Below, piece by piece: positions 6,010 to 11,149 of a stretch of DNA of 11,149 nt (position 1 is its first letter; the number at the start of each line of letters is the position of its first letter). Below the pieces are notes generated by a model, which was not told the origin of the DNA, did not search any database, and saw nothing but the letters and a program-made list of their open reading frames with translations. The DNA comes from Acidobacteriaceae bacterium. Lineage in GTDB: Bacteria > Acidobacteriota > Terriglobia > Terriglobales > Acidobacteriaceae. The DNA lies in the NCBI GenBank assembly GCA_025462785.1, contig JAOAPG010000283.1, forward strand, positions 1 to 11,149, in the 5' to 3' direction. A program made the translations under genes and the position numbers.

Positions 6010-6657
6010 GTGCGCGTGGAAATTGTCAAAATCAATAGTGAGACCCCGGAAGCATCCCTCATCCGATATGCGGCCGACCAGATTCGCTCTGGCGAAGTTC
6101 TAGGTATGCCGACAGACACGTTCTATGGCCTCGCCGCCGATCCATTCAACCTGCGTGCCGTCGATCGCGTCTATGAGATCAAGTCGCGCTCCCGCCACAA
6201 ACCTCTTTCTCTTTTGATCGAGAGTGTAGAGCAGGCTGAGGAATTAGCGCGTCCTCTTCCCGAAGAATTCGAGGCTCTCGCCCGCAAATTTTGGCCCGGA
6301 CCGCTGACTATCATCGTGCGCGCGTCGTCACGGCTTCCGCTGAAGGTTACTGCCAATACCGGTAATGTCGCTCTGCGAATTCCCAGTTCCGCAATTCCTC
6401 TTGCCGTGGTGCAAGCCGCGGGGATTCCCATCACCGCAACTTCCGCGAACCTTAGCGGTGAATCTGAGTGTACGACCGCCGAGGCGGTGCGCGACCAATT
6501 GCAAAATCGCATCGCCATTATCGTCGATGGCGGCAATTCGCCGCGCGAGGTGGCCTCCACGATTATCGATTTGACCGACGAAGAAGCTCGCTGGAAGATT
6601 ATGCGCGAAGGTGCGATTCCAGCTCACGAGATCTCGGAATTCTTCGCCCAGGGATGA
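6010..6657 (+). CDS. tsaC: L-threonylcarbamoyladenylate synthase (Sua5/YrdC/TsaC family)
   Basis: 215 residues from the GTG at 6010, a single YrdC domain without the extra C-terminal Sua5 domain. Typical motifs are PTDTFYGL (34-41), the KSRSRHKPLSLL segment (58-69), WPGPLT (95-100), LRIP (122-125), TSANLSG (144-150), STIID (183-187) and REG (199-201). The enzyme makes threonylcarbamoyl-AMP from threonine, bicarbonate and ATP, the first step of t6A modification at position 37 of ANN-decoding tRNAs, in the cytoplasm. The frame is open to an ATG at 5674, but that extension runs antisense through the methyltransferase gene and has no family similarity. GTG 6016 is a second possible start. The stop overlaps the next ATG (ATGA), indicating an operon with the DUF218 gene. 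The partner t6A genes (tsaB, tsaD, tsaE) are not in the window. The non-synthase paralogue YciO is a less likely alternative. Confidence 0.92.
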   Translation: MRVEIVKINSETPEASLIRYAADQIRSGEVLGMPTDTFYGLAADPFNLRAVDRVYEIKSRSRHKPLSLLIESVEQAEELARPLPEEFEALARKFWPGPLTIIVRASSRLPLKVTANTGNVALRIPSSAIPLAVVQAAGIPITATSANLSGESECTTAEAVRDQLQNRIAIIVDGGNSPREVASTIIDLTDEEARWKIMREGAIPAHEISEFFAQG

Positions 6658-7274
6658 CAGAGCCACCAACCAAACGCAGTCCGCGCAGCCACTGGCCTTT
6701 GTGGCTGATGGCGTTTGTCGTCAGTGCCGTAGCCGCATGCATCATCTTCATCAGTCGAGACATCGTCCGCGAATCGACAAGGCAAGAGGTACGGCCGGCG
6801 GATGCCATTGTCGTTTTCGGGGCTGCCGAGTATGCAGGACGCCCCTCCCCGGTATTGCGTGCCCGGCTTGACCATGCCTTCGAGCTATTTCAGCTCGGCG
6901 TTGCGCCCGTTGTGATTACCACCGGAGGCGCGGCTGCCGACCCCCGCTATAGTGAAGGGGGCGTCGGTCACGATTACCTCATGCATCGCGGAATCCCCGA
7001 AGCAAGCCTTATCGCGGAAACGCAAGGCTCTGATACCGCACAGTCCGCCGAGCGCGTGGGCATTATCATGCGCGCAAACCACATGCGGACAGGCATAGCG
7101 GTCAGCGATGCTTATCATGTCTTTCGGATTCGCAAGCTACTCGAGCACGAAGGCGTGCAGGTATATGTGGCGCCCCGGCCAGATTCAATTCCGCATTCAA
7201 TGTGGACGCGAGGCGTAGCGTTGCTGCGGGAAAGCGCCAGCTATATGTTGTGGAAGATGCACATTCCTGCGTGA
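6654..7274 (+). CDS. DUF218/YdcF-like membrane-anchored protein
   Basis: 206 residues from the ATG that overlaps the preceding TGA by four bases (ATGA). The N-terminus has a membrane anchor at about 15-35 (WPLWLMAFVVSAVAACIIFI). The DUF218 core follows: ADAIVVFGA (49-57), LGVAPVVITTGG (81-92), DTAQSAERV (127-135), SDAYHVFRIRKLLEHEG (151-167) and ESASYMLWK (193-201). The family includes E. coli YdcF, SanA and ElyC, linked to envelope integrity and, for YdcF, to binding of S-adenosylmethionine; the reaction is not settled. The topology suggests a domain outside the cytoplasmic membrane, though the orientation is inferred. The longer frame starting at 6468 is rejected because it reads through the upstream gene in another frame. 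It is likely translationally coupled to the synthase, and ends 16 nt before the stop of a convergent gene. Confidence 0.88.
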   Translation: MTEPPTKRSPRSHWPLWLMAFVVSAVAACIIFISRDIVRESTRQEVRPADAIVVFGAAEYAGRPSPVLRARLDHAFELFQLGVAPVVITTGGAAADPRYSEGGVGHDYLMHRGIPEASLIAETQGSDTAQSAERVGIIMRANHMRTGIAVSDAYHVFRIRKLLEHEGVQVYVAPRPDSIPHSMWTRGVALLRESASYMLWKMHIPA

Positions 7275-7290
7275 CGTGTATCGTTAGCTC

Positions 7291-7995
7291 TCATGACGCT
7301 CCCGCCTTAATCTCTGTAATCTTGCCGTCGCGATAGGTGACATTGAGAGGTTTGCCTCCGTCAGCATAATTCACCGTCTTGTTATCGTCATCGCCCCCAG
7401 GCTCGGGAATCCCCAGGCCGACTGCAAAATCCGCCTGCAATTCGTTCATTCCCGGCTTCAATTCGTGATTATCGATTGCGCTCCAGACATCCGCGGGCCA
7501 GTGCTTATACAGCTCATGCGGGTCCTGAATGAAAAGCATGTCGTCGGAAGAAAAGTGGTACTCGCCATCTTTGAGTACTCCGATTGAGAAGGCGTACATC
7601 TTGCCATCCTTCGTGAACACGGCCATCACCTGTCTCTCGCCAGGATCTTGTGGCGCGGCGGCGGTGATCACGTCTTTAATATCCAACCGCTCGATTGGCA
7701 GCAGCAGTCCGCCCTCGTGTGCAAAATTAACTCGACCACTGGGTTTGTCATAGGCGAAGTAAGTAATGCTGTAACCGACCTTGACCCACACAGGCTGCTG
7801 GGTCAATTGCTTCGCCGATTTTAGATCGTAAGGGTAAAGCTTTCTGGGAGTGACGTAGTAATCAGCCTTCAAAGGCGGCGGCGCTGCTTTCTTTACTTCT
7901 TGCACCTGCTCTTCGTGCCGCTCGTAGAAGATGTAGGCGACCCTTAATCCAGTCACTAGAATCGCGATTAAAAGTAGGACTTGGAATCTCTTCAT
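7291..7995 (-). CDS. Membrane-anchored protein of unknown function with a possible BamE-like C-terminal domain
   Basis: 234 residues. The N-terminal hydrophobic stretch LLLIAILVTGLRVAYIF (7-23) is a membrane anchor or uncleaved signal, followed by a Glu/Lys/Pro-rich linker (25-45), so the body is probably outside the cytoplasm. The central part (46-160) holds YVTPRKLYPYDL and RQVMAVFTKDGKMYAFSIG, with no known motif. The C-terminal part, WSAIDNHELKPGMNELQADF (171-190), then ALG-like VGLGIP, TVNY and VTYRDGKITEIK, resembles the GMTxxQVxxxLGxP...W.Y....v.F.dGkv layout of BamE/SmpA-type domains; this is a weak by-eye match. The start is ATG 7995, because AGGGAG lies 8 nt upstream; the TTG at 8001 sits too close to that site. 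It lies 83 nt downstream of the DUF420 gene on the same strand, possibly in one transcript. Confidence 0.82.
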   Translation of the reverse strand: MKRFQVLLLIAILVTGLRVAYIFYERHEEQVQEVKKAAPPPLKADYYVTPRKLYPYDLKSAKQLTQQPVWVKVGYSITYFAYDKPSGRVNFAHEGGLLLPIERLDIKDVITAAAPQDPGERQVMAVFTKDGKMYAFSIGVLKDGEYHFSSDDMLFIQDPHELYKHWPADVWSAIDNHELKPGMNELQADFAVGLGIPEPGGDDDNKTVNYADGGKPLNVTYRDGKITEIKAGAS

Positions 7996-8003
7996 CCGCA
8001 AAG

Positions 8004-8009
8004 CTCCCT
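8004..8009 (-). promoter_or_regulatory. Ribosome binding site deciding the start of the 234-residue protein
   Basis: AGGGAG on the - strand is 8 nt from ATG 7995 and only about 2 nt from the upstream TTG 8001, which favours the ATG. Confidence 0.6.
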
Positions 8010-8078
8010 GCGTGTTATCAGTCTGAAGCGAAGTTTAGTGCTGGACGGCCGAGATGTGCAACGCAAGCTGGGAAGGCC

Positions 8079-8618
8079 TTAATAGGCGTAGGCCTGCAGT
8101 AAAGCGAACACGATCACGCCCGTCACAGAGACATAGAGCCAGATGGGAAACGTGAATCGCGCGATCCGCTTGTGCATTGGGAACCGCCCGCTCAGAGATA
8201 AGAAAAATGTGATTAGCACAAGGGGCAATGCGACGATCGAAAGAAAGATGTGACTGGCCAAAATTGAGAGGTACACCGTGCGGATAGTTCCGTGCCCGGG
8301 GAAATGCGTATCGCCATGAAGCGCGTGATTCACGATATAGCTAATCAGAAACAACGACGAAAAGCCAAATGCCGACAACATGCTCGCTTTATGCGCTTTC
8401 ACATTGTCATGCTTGATGAAGTAGAGACCAATGCAAAGGGCGAGCGCGCTAAGTCCATTCAGGAATGCGTTCAGCGCCGGTAGAAAAACATATCGGCCAG
8501 CAAATGCAGCTGGCGCATGATGCATGTAGAGGAGCCAAAGGAGAAACAGAACAGCAACTGTGCTAACGCCAAGGATAGAGGCGAGGACGGACCGCGGAGT
8601 GGTTTGGGTCTGGTGCAT
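8079..8618 (-). CDS. DUF420 multi-pass membrane protein (YozB/CtaM-like)
   Basis: 179 residues with about five hydrophobic segments (roughly 11-30, 44-67, 79-98, 113-140, 156-175), so an inner-membrane protein. Conserved DUF420 features include LPALNAFLNGLSA (47-59), KAHKASMLSAF (74-84), NHALHGDTHFPGHG (97-110), SHIFLS (122-127) and MHKRIARFTFPIWLYVSVTG (148-167). Histidines are numerous at membrane borders (33, 34, 70, 76, 98, 101, 105, 109, 123, 149). The family member YozB (CtaM) of Bacillus subtilis is needed for cytochrome c oxidase biogenesis, so a role in heme-copper oxidase maturation or metal handling is plausible; no oxidase genes are in the window. The start is the second ATG (8618), with GAGG 6 nt upstream. 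The first ATG (8636) lacks a binding site and lies over a possible -10 box. Confidence 0.88.
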   Translation of the reverse strand: MHQTQTTPRSVLASILGVSTVAVLFLLWLLYMHHAPAAFAGRYVFLPALNAFLNGLSALALCIGLYFIKHDNVKAHKASMLSAFGFSSLFLISYIVNHALHGDTHFPGHGTIRTVYLSILASHIFLSIVALPLVLITFFLSLSGRFPMHKRIARFTFPIWLYVSVTGVIVFALLQAYAY

Positions 8619-8624
8619 TGGTAT

Positions 8625-8628
8625 CCTC
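8625..8628 (-). promoter_or_regulatory. Ribosome binding site deciding the DUF420 start
   Basis: GAGG on the - strand lies 6 nt before ATG 8618. The upstream in-frame ATG at 8636 has no such site, which favours the shorter protein. Confidence 0.6.
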
Positions 8629-8634
8629 AATAAC

Positions 8635-8667
8635 ATAATACAGCGAAGGAGCGGCGTATCCAGTCAA
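8635..8667 (-). promoter_or_regulatory. Candidate promoter for the DUF420 gene
   Basis: On the - strand TATTAT (8640-8635) is a near-consensus -10 box. TTGACT (8667-8662) is a good -35 match but sits 21 nt away, longer than the usual 16-18, so the pair may not work together. A start site near 8628 would leave only a very short leader before ATG 8618. Confidence 0.3.
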
Positions 8668-8704
8668 GGGCTCCAATGTACTTAAATGGGGTAAACTTGT
8701 TTTA

Positions 8705-8718
8705 GGCGCAGCAGCGCC
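8705..8718 (+). other. Small perfect hairpin in the leader of the Fe-S assembly gene
   Basis: GGCGC (8705-8709) and GCGCC (8714-8718) form a 5-bp GC stem with the loop AGCA. It stands 6 nt before the GGAG ribosome binding site (8725-8728). There is no T-run after it, so it is not an intrinsic terminator. It may be chance. Confidence 0.3.
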
Positions 8719-8733
8719 CGTAAAGGAGAAGTT

Positions 8734-9057
8734 ATGCCTGTCGCTATTAATGAAGACGAAGTCCTCAGCGCTCTCAAGCAGTGCTACGATCCCGAGATTC
8801 CAGTCAACATTGTGGATCTAGGCTTGATTTACGGTATCCGCTTCGAGCCTTCTACGGAGAATAAGCACGACGTCGTGGTAGACATGACTCTGACAGCTCA
8901 GGGATGCCCCGAGCATGTCAACATCAGCCAGCAGGTAAAGGCACGCGTCGAGCAATTGCCTGGCGTGGCTAATGTCAGTGTGAACGTTGTCTGGAATCCG
9001 CCGTGGACTCCCGAGCGTCTTAGCTCTGAAGCCAAGAAGCAGCTCGGGATCGAGTAG
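8734..9057 (+). CDS. MIP18/DUF59-family Fe-S cluster assembly factor (SufT-type)
   Basis: 107 residues, one DUF59 domain, the full family length. Signature motifs are DPEIPVNIVDLGLIYGI (19-35), VVVDMTLTAQGCP (47-59) with the conserved Cys58, and a C-terminal VWNPPWTPERLSSEAKKQLG (86-105). Relatives include SufT, the PaaD subunit of phenylacetyl-CoA oxygenase assembly and eukaryotic CIA2/MIP18; they help insert or mature iron-sulfur clusters in cytoplasmic target proteins. PaaD proteins normally carry extra C-terminal cysteines, absent here, so SufT-type is preferred. The ATG has a strong AAAGGAG site with a 5-nt spacer to GGAG. No other suf or isc gene is adjacent, so it is a stand-alone gene, divergent from the DUF420 gene and convergent with the small membrane protein gene 39 nt downstream. 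Confidence 0.93.
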   Translation: MPVAINEDEVLSALKQCYDPEIPVNIVDLGLIYGIRFEPSTENKHDVVVDMTLTAQGCPEHVNISQQVKARVEQLPGVANVSVNVVWNPPWTPERLSSEAKKQLGIE

Positions 9058-9096
9058 TTCCTAGCCTTTCCGAATGACTGTCAGTCCGTTCCGTGT

Positions 9097-9378
9097 TTAG
9101 CGAGCCAGCAACGCTTCATACCAATTGGAACCGCGGCTCTCGGCAGCTTCAGCCAGACGCTCCCCTACTCGAGACACAACATCCAGGTAAGTGGTCCCTC
9201 GCTCAATGTATTCCGGCAGATTTTCGCGAATCTCAGCAAACTTCTCCGGATATTCCGCAGCCAAAGTGGCCAGCCCAACTCCGCCTGCTATCAGACCAGC
9301 GGTTTTATTGCCCTTCAGTAGCATGATGACGGCCACAGCTGCCGAGCCGGCAAGTAATGCCTTCTTCCAATTTTCCAT
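9097..9378 (-). CDS. Small glycine/alanine-rich membrane protein, function unknown
   Basis: 93 residues from ATG 9378. Two adjacent hydrophobic, small-residue-rich segments (about 7-21 ALLAGSAAVAVIMLL and 26-40 TAGLIAGGVGLATLA) form a likely membrane hairpin. A charged helical tail follows: EYPEKFAEIRENLPEYIERG (42-61), then YLDVVSRVGERLAEAAESRG. The frame extends to 9444, but GGAGG 5 nt before ATG 9378 and the loss of the hydrophobic pattern upstream favour the short form. It reads like a conserved hypothetical protein, but I cannot assign a family. It is divergent from the peptidase gene. Confidence 0.7.
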   Translation of the reverse strand: MENWKKALLAGSAAVAVIMLLKGNKTAGLIAGGVGLATLAAEYPEKFAEIRENLPEYIERGTTYLDVVSRVGERLAEAAESRGSNWYEALLAR

Positions 9379-9383
9379 TTCAT

Positions 9384-9388
9384 CCTCC
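9384..9388 (-). promoter_or_regulatory. Ribosome binding site deciding the start of the 93-residue protein
   Basis: GGAGG on the - strand is 5 nt before ATG 9378; no comparable site precedes the upstream starts of the same frame. Confidence 0.6.
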
Positions 9389-9426
9389 GAACAGTAATTG
9401 TAACTAAAGCAAGGATTCGGGTGCTT

Positions 9427-9432
9427 TATACT
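9427..9432 (+). promoter_or_regulatory. Candidate -10 box (TATACT) for the P1 peptidase gene
   Basis: TATACT lies 62 nt before the ATG at 9495 in the divergent gap. No good -35 box is found at 16-18 nt; TTGTAA (9398-9403) is 23 nt away. The prediction rests on the -10 hexamer alone. Confidence 0.22.
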
Positions 9433-9457
9433 TCCCGTTCGCAAAACGCTTTTCTTA

Positions 9458-9473
9458 TTTACGTCTTTACGTC
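9458..9473 (+). repeat. Tandem duplicate TTTACGTC in the peptidase leader
   Basis: TTTACGTC occurs twice with no spacer (9458-9465, 9466-9473), 21 nt before the peptidase ATG and downstream of the candidate -10 box. It could be a direct-repeat operator or chance. Confidence 0.35.
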
Positions 9474-9494
9474 GCTAAGCTTCGGAGGACTTGG

Positions 9495-10670
9495 ATGCTG
9501 AAATCTCGTTTCGAGGTCTTGATTTTTCGGATCTCGTTCAGTCTTGTCATTCTGTTTCTATACGTAACGATTGCAGCAGCGCAGGCCAAGCCACGCGCCC
9601 GCGACCTGGGCGTACCCTTCGACGGAACACCCGGTCCCCTGAACGCTATCACCGACGTAAAAGGAGTAGAGGTTGGCCATACCACTCTGATTTCCGGCGA
9701 CGGTCCTCTGAAAGTTGGCGTTGGACCTGTACGAACCGGCGTGACCGCAGTCCTCCCCCGCGGCAAAGATTCCAAGGATGCAGTGTTTGGCGGATGGTTC
9801 ACTTTGAACGGGAACGGCGAGATGACGGGCACAACGTGGCTTGAGGAATCAGGCTTCCTCGACGGACCGGTGATGATTACGAATACGCACAGCGTTGGCG
9901 TGGTTCGCGACGCCGTGATCGCCTGGAAAGTGAAGCGAGGCCAAGCTGACATGGAAGGATACTGGTGGTCGCTGCCCGTCGTAGCTGAGACATGGGACGG
10001 CTGGCTAAACGACATCAATGGATTCCATGTAAAGCCAGAAGATGCTTTCCATGCGTTAGATACGGCTCATGCTGGCCCAGTTGAAGAAGGAAGTGTTGGC
10101 GGCGGCACCGGTATGGTCTGCAACCAGTTCAAAGGCGGGATCGGAACTTCGTCGCGTGTCTTGGATGCGAAGCACGGCGGTTATACAGTCGGAGTGTTGG
10201 TGCAATGCAATTACGGTCAACGTGATCAATTACGGATTGCCGGTGTTCCGGTCGGAAAAGAGATACCCGAACACAAGGCCTATGAAACTGACACCGGATC
10301 GATCATCATTGTCGTTGCCACAGACGCACCATTGATTCCAACACAGCTCAAGCGCGTCGCAAAGCGAGTGTCGTTGGGGCTCGGAAGGGATGGTAGTTAT
10401 TCTGGTGACGGATCGGGAGATATTTTTGTAGCATTCTCGACGGCGAATCCGGGGGCCGCTTCCCCCGAGGGCCTGCATCAGCTCACGATGCTTCCCAACG
10501 ACCAACTTGACCCATTGTTTCTCGCAACCGTGCAGGCGACGGAAGAAGCCGTGGTGAATGCAATGATAGCGGCCGACACGATGAAGGGAATCGACAATCA
10601 TATGGTGATCGGATTACCGCATGACCGGTTGAGAGAGGTGCTGAAGAAATACAACAGATTGGTGAAGTGA
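9495..10670 (+). CDS. Secreted P1-family (DmpA-like) self-processing aminopeptidase
   Basis: 391 residues with a Sec signal peptide: basic start, hydrophobic core (~10-27), then AAAQA with probable cleavage after residue 31. The mature part matches the DmpA/BapA (MEROPS S58) fold: RARDLGVPFDGTPGPLNAIT (34-53), VGHTTL (59-64), VRTGVTAV (79-86), ITNTHSVGVVRDA (128-140), ETWDGWLNDINGFHV (165-179), VGGGTGMVCNQFKGGIGTSS (201-220), DAPLIPTQLKRVAKR (277-291) and GSGDIFVAFSTAN (306-318). These N-terminal nucleophile hydrolases cut themselves into alpha and beta chains, freeing a Ser that becomes the nucleophile; here it should be Ser219 or Ser220 in GIGTSSR. Known members release N-terminal D/L or beta-amino acids from short peptides. 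GGAGG stands 6 nt before the ATG. Substrate unknown; periplasmic or exported location is inferred. Confidence 0.93.
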   Translation: MLKSRFEVLIFRISFSLVILFLYVTIAAAQAKPRARDLGVPFDGTPGPLNAITDVKGVEVGHTTLISGDGPLKVGVGPVRTGVTAVLPRGKDSKDAVFGGWFTLNGNGEMTGTTWLEESGFLDGPVMITNTHSVGVVRDAVIAWKVKRGQADMEGYWWSLPVVAETWDGWLNDINGFHVKPEDAFHALDTAHAGPVEEGSVGGGTGMVCNQFKGGIGTSSRVLDAKHGGYTVGVLVQCNYGQRDQLRIAGVPVGKEIPEHKAYETDTGSIIIVVATDAPLIPTQLKRVAKRVSLGLGRDGSYSGDGSGDIFVAFSTANPGAASPEGLHQLTMLPNDQLDPLFLATVQATEEAVVNAMIAADTMKGIDNHMVIGLPHDRLREVLKKYNRLVK

Positions 10671-10759
10671 CGGCAGGAGGCAATCGCTCTGGACCAGCAA
10701 TTTTCTAACCTTTGTCGTTCCGAGTCAGCGTCAGCTGGCGAGGAATCTGCTGTTAGGCC

Positions 10760-11149
10760 TCAACGCGGCTTGCTCCCCATCAACAGCAACGCTCCCACTC
10801 TCTTGAACGCCTTTAAATCTTCCAGACTATTAAACGACTTCGTCTTGTAGTCATCCGGCGTGGGCGTGTCGTCTGGAATCTGCTTGGACTCGACTTTCTC
10901 GAATCCGTGCTTCTTGAACATTTCTTCATATTCGGCTGCAGACCTCACATGCACCGGCACGTTCAGCTTATCCACCCATTGCAAGGAGTACTGGTTGTCA
11001 CGGTACAAATTGATCAGGATGAACACTCGTCCGCCAGGAGCGGTAACACGAAATAGTTCATCCAACGCCCGGTCTTGATCCGGATAGTAGTAGAACGACT
11101 CCACGGAGAGCACTTTGTCGAAGAAATTGTCTTCCCAGGGAATTAGTTG
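10760..11149 (-). CDS. Class I SAM-dependent methyltransferase, C-terminal part only
   Basis: The frame is open to the right edge, so the N-terminal part with the glycine-rich SAM-binding motif I lies outside the window; about 129 residues are seen. The visible part starts in the mid-domain strand with PWEDNFFDKVLSVESFYYYP, followed by ELFRVTAPGGRVFILINLY, the post-motif II/III pattern of Methyltransf_11 (UbiE/SmtA-like) enzymes. A GTG at 11113 is internal to that strand, not a start. The C-terminus (EYEEMFKKHGFEKVESKQIP, then LKAFKRVGALLLMGSKPR) completes the fold. Substrate cannot be predicted. It is convergent with the peptidase gene across an 89-nt gap that has no clear terminator. Confidence 0.85.
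   Translation of the reverse strand, partial: QLIPWEDNFFDKVLSVESFYYYPDQDRALDELFRVTAPGGRVFILINLYRDNQYSLQWVDKLNVPVHVRSAAEYEEMFKKHGFEKVESKQIPDDTPTPDDYKTKSFNSLEDLKAFKRVGALLLMGSKPR

Noticed and set aside
6468..6653. N-terminal extension of the DUF218 frame
   Set aside because: It overlaps the synthase gene in another frame; the ATGA overlap at 6654 gives a normal membrane-anchored start.
9076..9086. Palindrome GACTGTCAGTC between two convergent genes
   Set aside because: A 5-bp stem with a one-base loop cannot form a stable hairpin and no T-run follows, so it is not a terminator.
9467..10018. 183-residue open frame on the - strand
   Set aside because: It lies antisense to the clear P1 peptidase gene, is rich in Ser/Pro/Thr/Arg as antisense frames often are, and has no recognisable domain.
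10728..10743. Repeated GTCAGC and a CAGC/GCTG mini-hairpin after the peptidase gene
   Set aside because: The stem is only 4 bp and there is no T-run; too weak to call a terminator.
1..11149. CRISPR array, tRNA/rRNA genes, transposase, toxin-antitoxin or defence cluster
   Set aside because: No regularly spaced repeats, no tRNA-like fold, and no such protein motifs were found on either strand; all sizeable frames are explained by the listed genes.

Overview
This 11.1-kb window looks like ordinary chromosomal sequence from an acidobacterium, probably of the Koribacter/Terriglobia kind. That placement is inferred from how several proteins read (a stand-alone YrdC-type enzyme, a DUF420 protein, a membrane-anchored protein with a conserved 'PHELYKHWPADVW' stretch, a GAF-SpoIIE phosphatase) and from a CTCTGTG/CACAGAG-type inverted repeat. 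No 16S rRNA or marker phylogeny is available here. The window is gene-dense with short gaps, and no stretch without a gene exceeds about 190 bases. I see no tRNA, rRNA, CRISPR array, transposase, phage gene or recognisable defence system.

Left part (1-2142, + strand): the 3' end of a RelA/SpoT-type HD phosphohydrolase gene, then three bases later a 400-residue protein with leucine-rich-variant-like helical repeats split by a disordered linker, then a YccU-type CoA-binding protein that may be translated from a leaderless mRNA.

Centre (2165-5888, - strand): read in the direction of transcription, this is a TrmH/SpoU-family RNA 2'-O-methyltransferase, a 181-bp inverted-repeat element that fills almost the whole gap, the AAA+ replication-maintenance ATPase RarA, and a GAF plus SpoIIE/PP2C serine phosphatase. 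Divergent from it (6010-7274, + strand) lies a threonylcarbamoyl-AMP synthase (Sua5/YrdC) whose stop overlaps the start of a DUF218/YdcF-like membrane protein. Two RNA-modification genes therefore sit head to head across about 120 bp.

Right part (7291-11149): a membrane-anchored protein with a possible BamE-like C-terminus and a histidine-rich DUF420 membrane protein (both -), a divergent SufT/MIP18-type Fe-S assembly factor (+), a small glycine-rich membrane protein (-), a secreted P1-family (DmpA-like) self-cleaving aminopeptidase (+), and the 3' part of a class I SAM methyltransferase gene (-) that runs off the right edge.

The most unusual item is the inverted-repeat element at 4880-5060. 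Its ends lie directly against the methyltransferase stop codon and 9 nt from the rarA start. It carries a 23-codon reading frame with a good ribosome binding site whose stop lies just upstream of rarA, and rarA has no clear ribosome binding site of its own. The other observations are modest. I do not see a convincing new multi-gene system.
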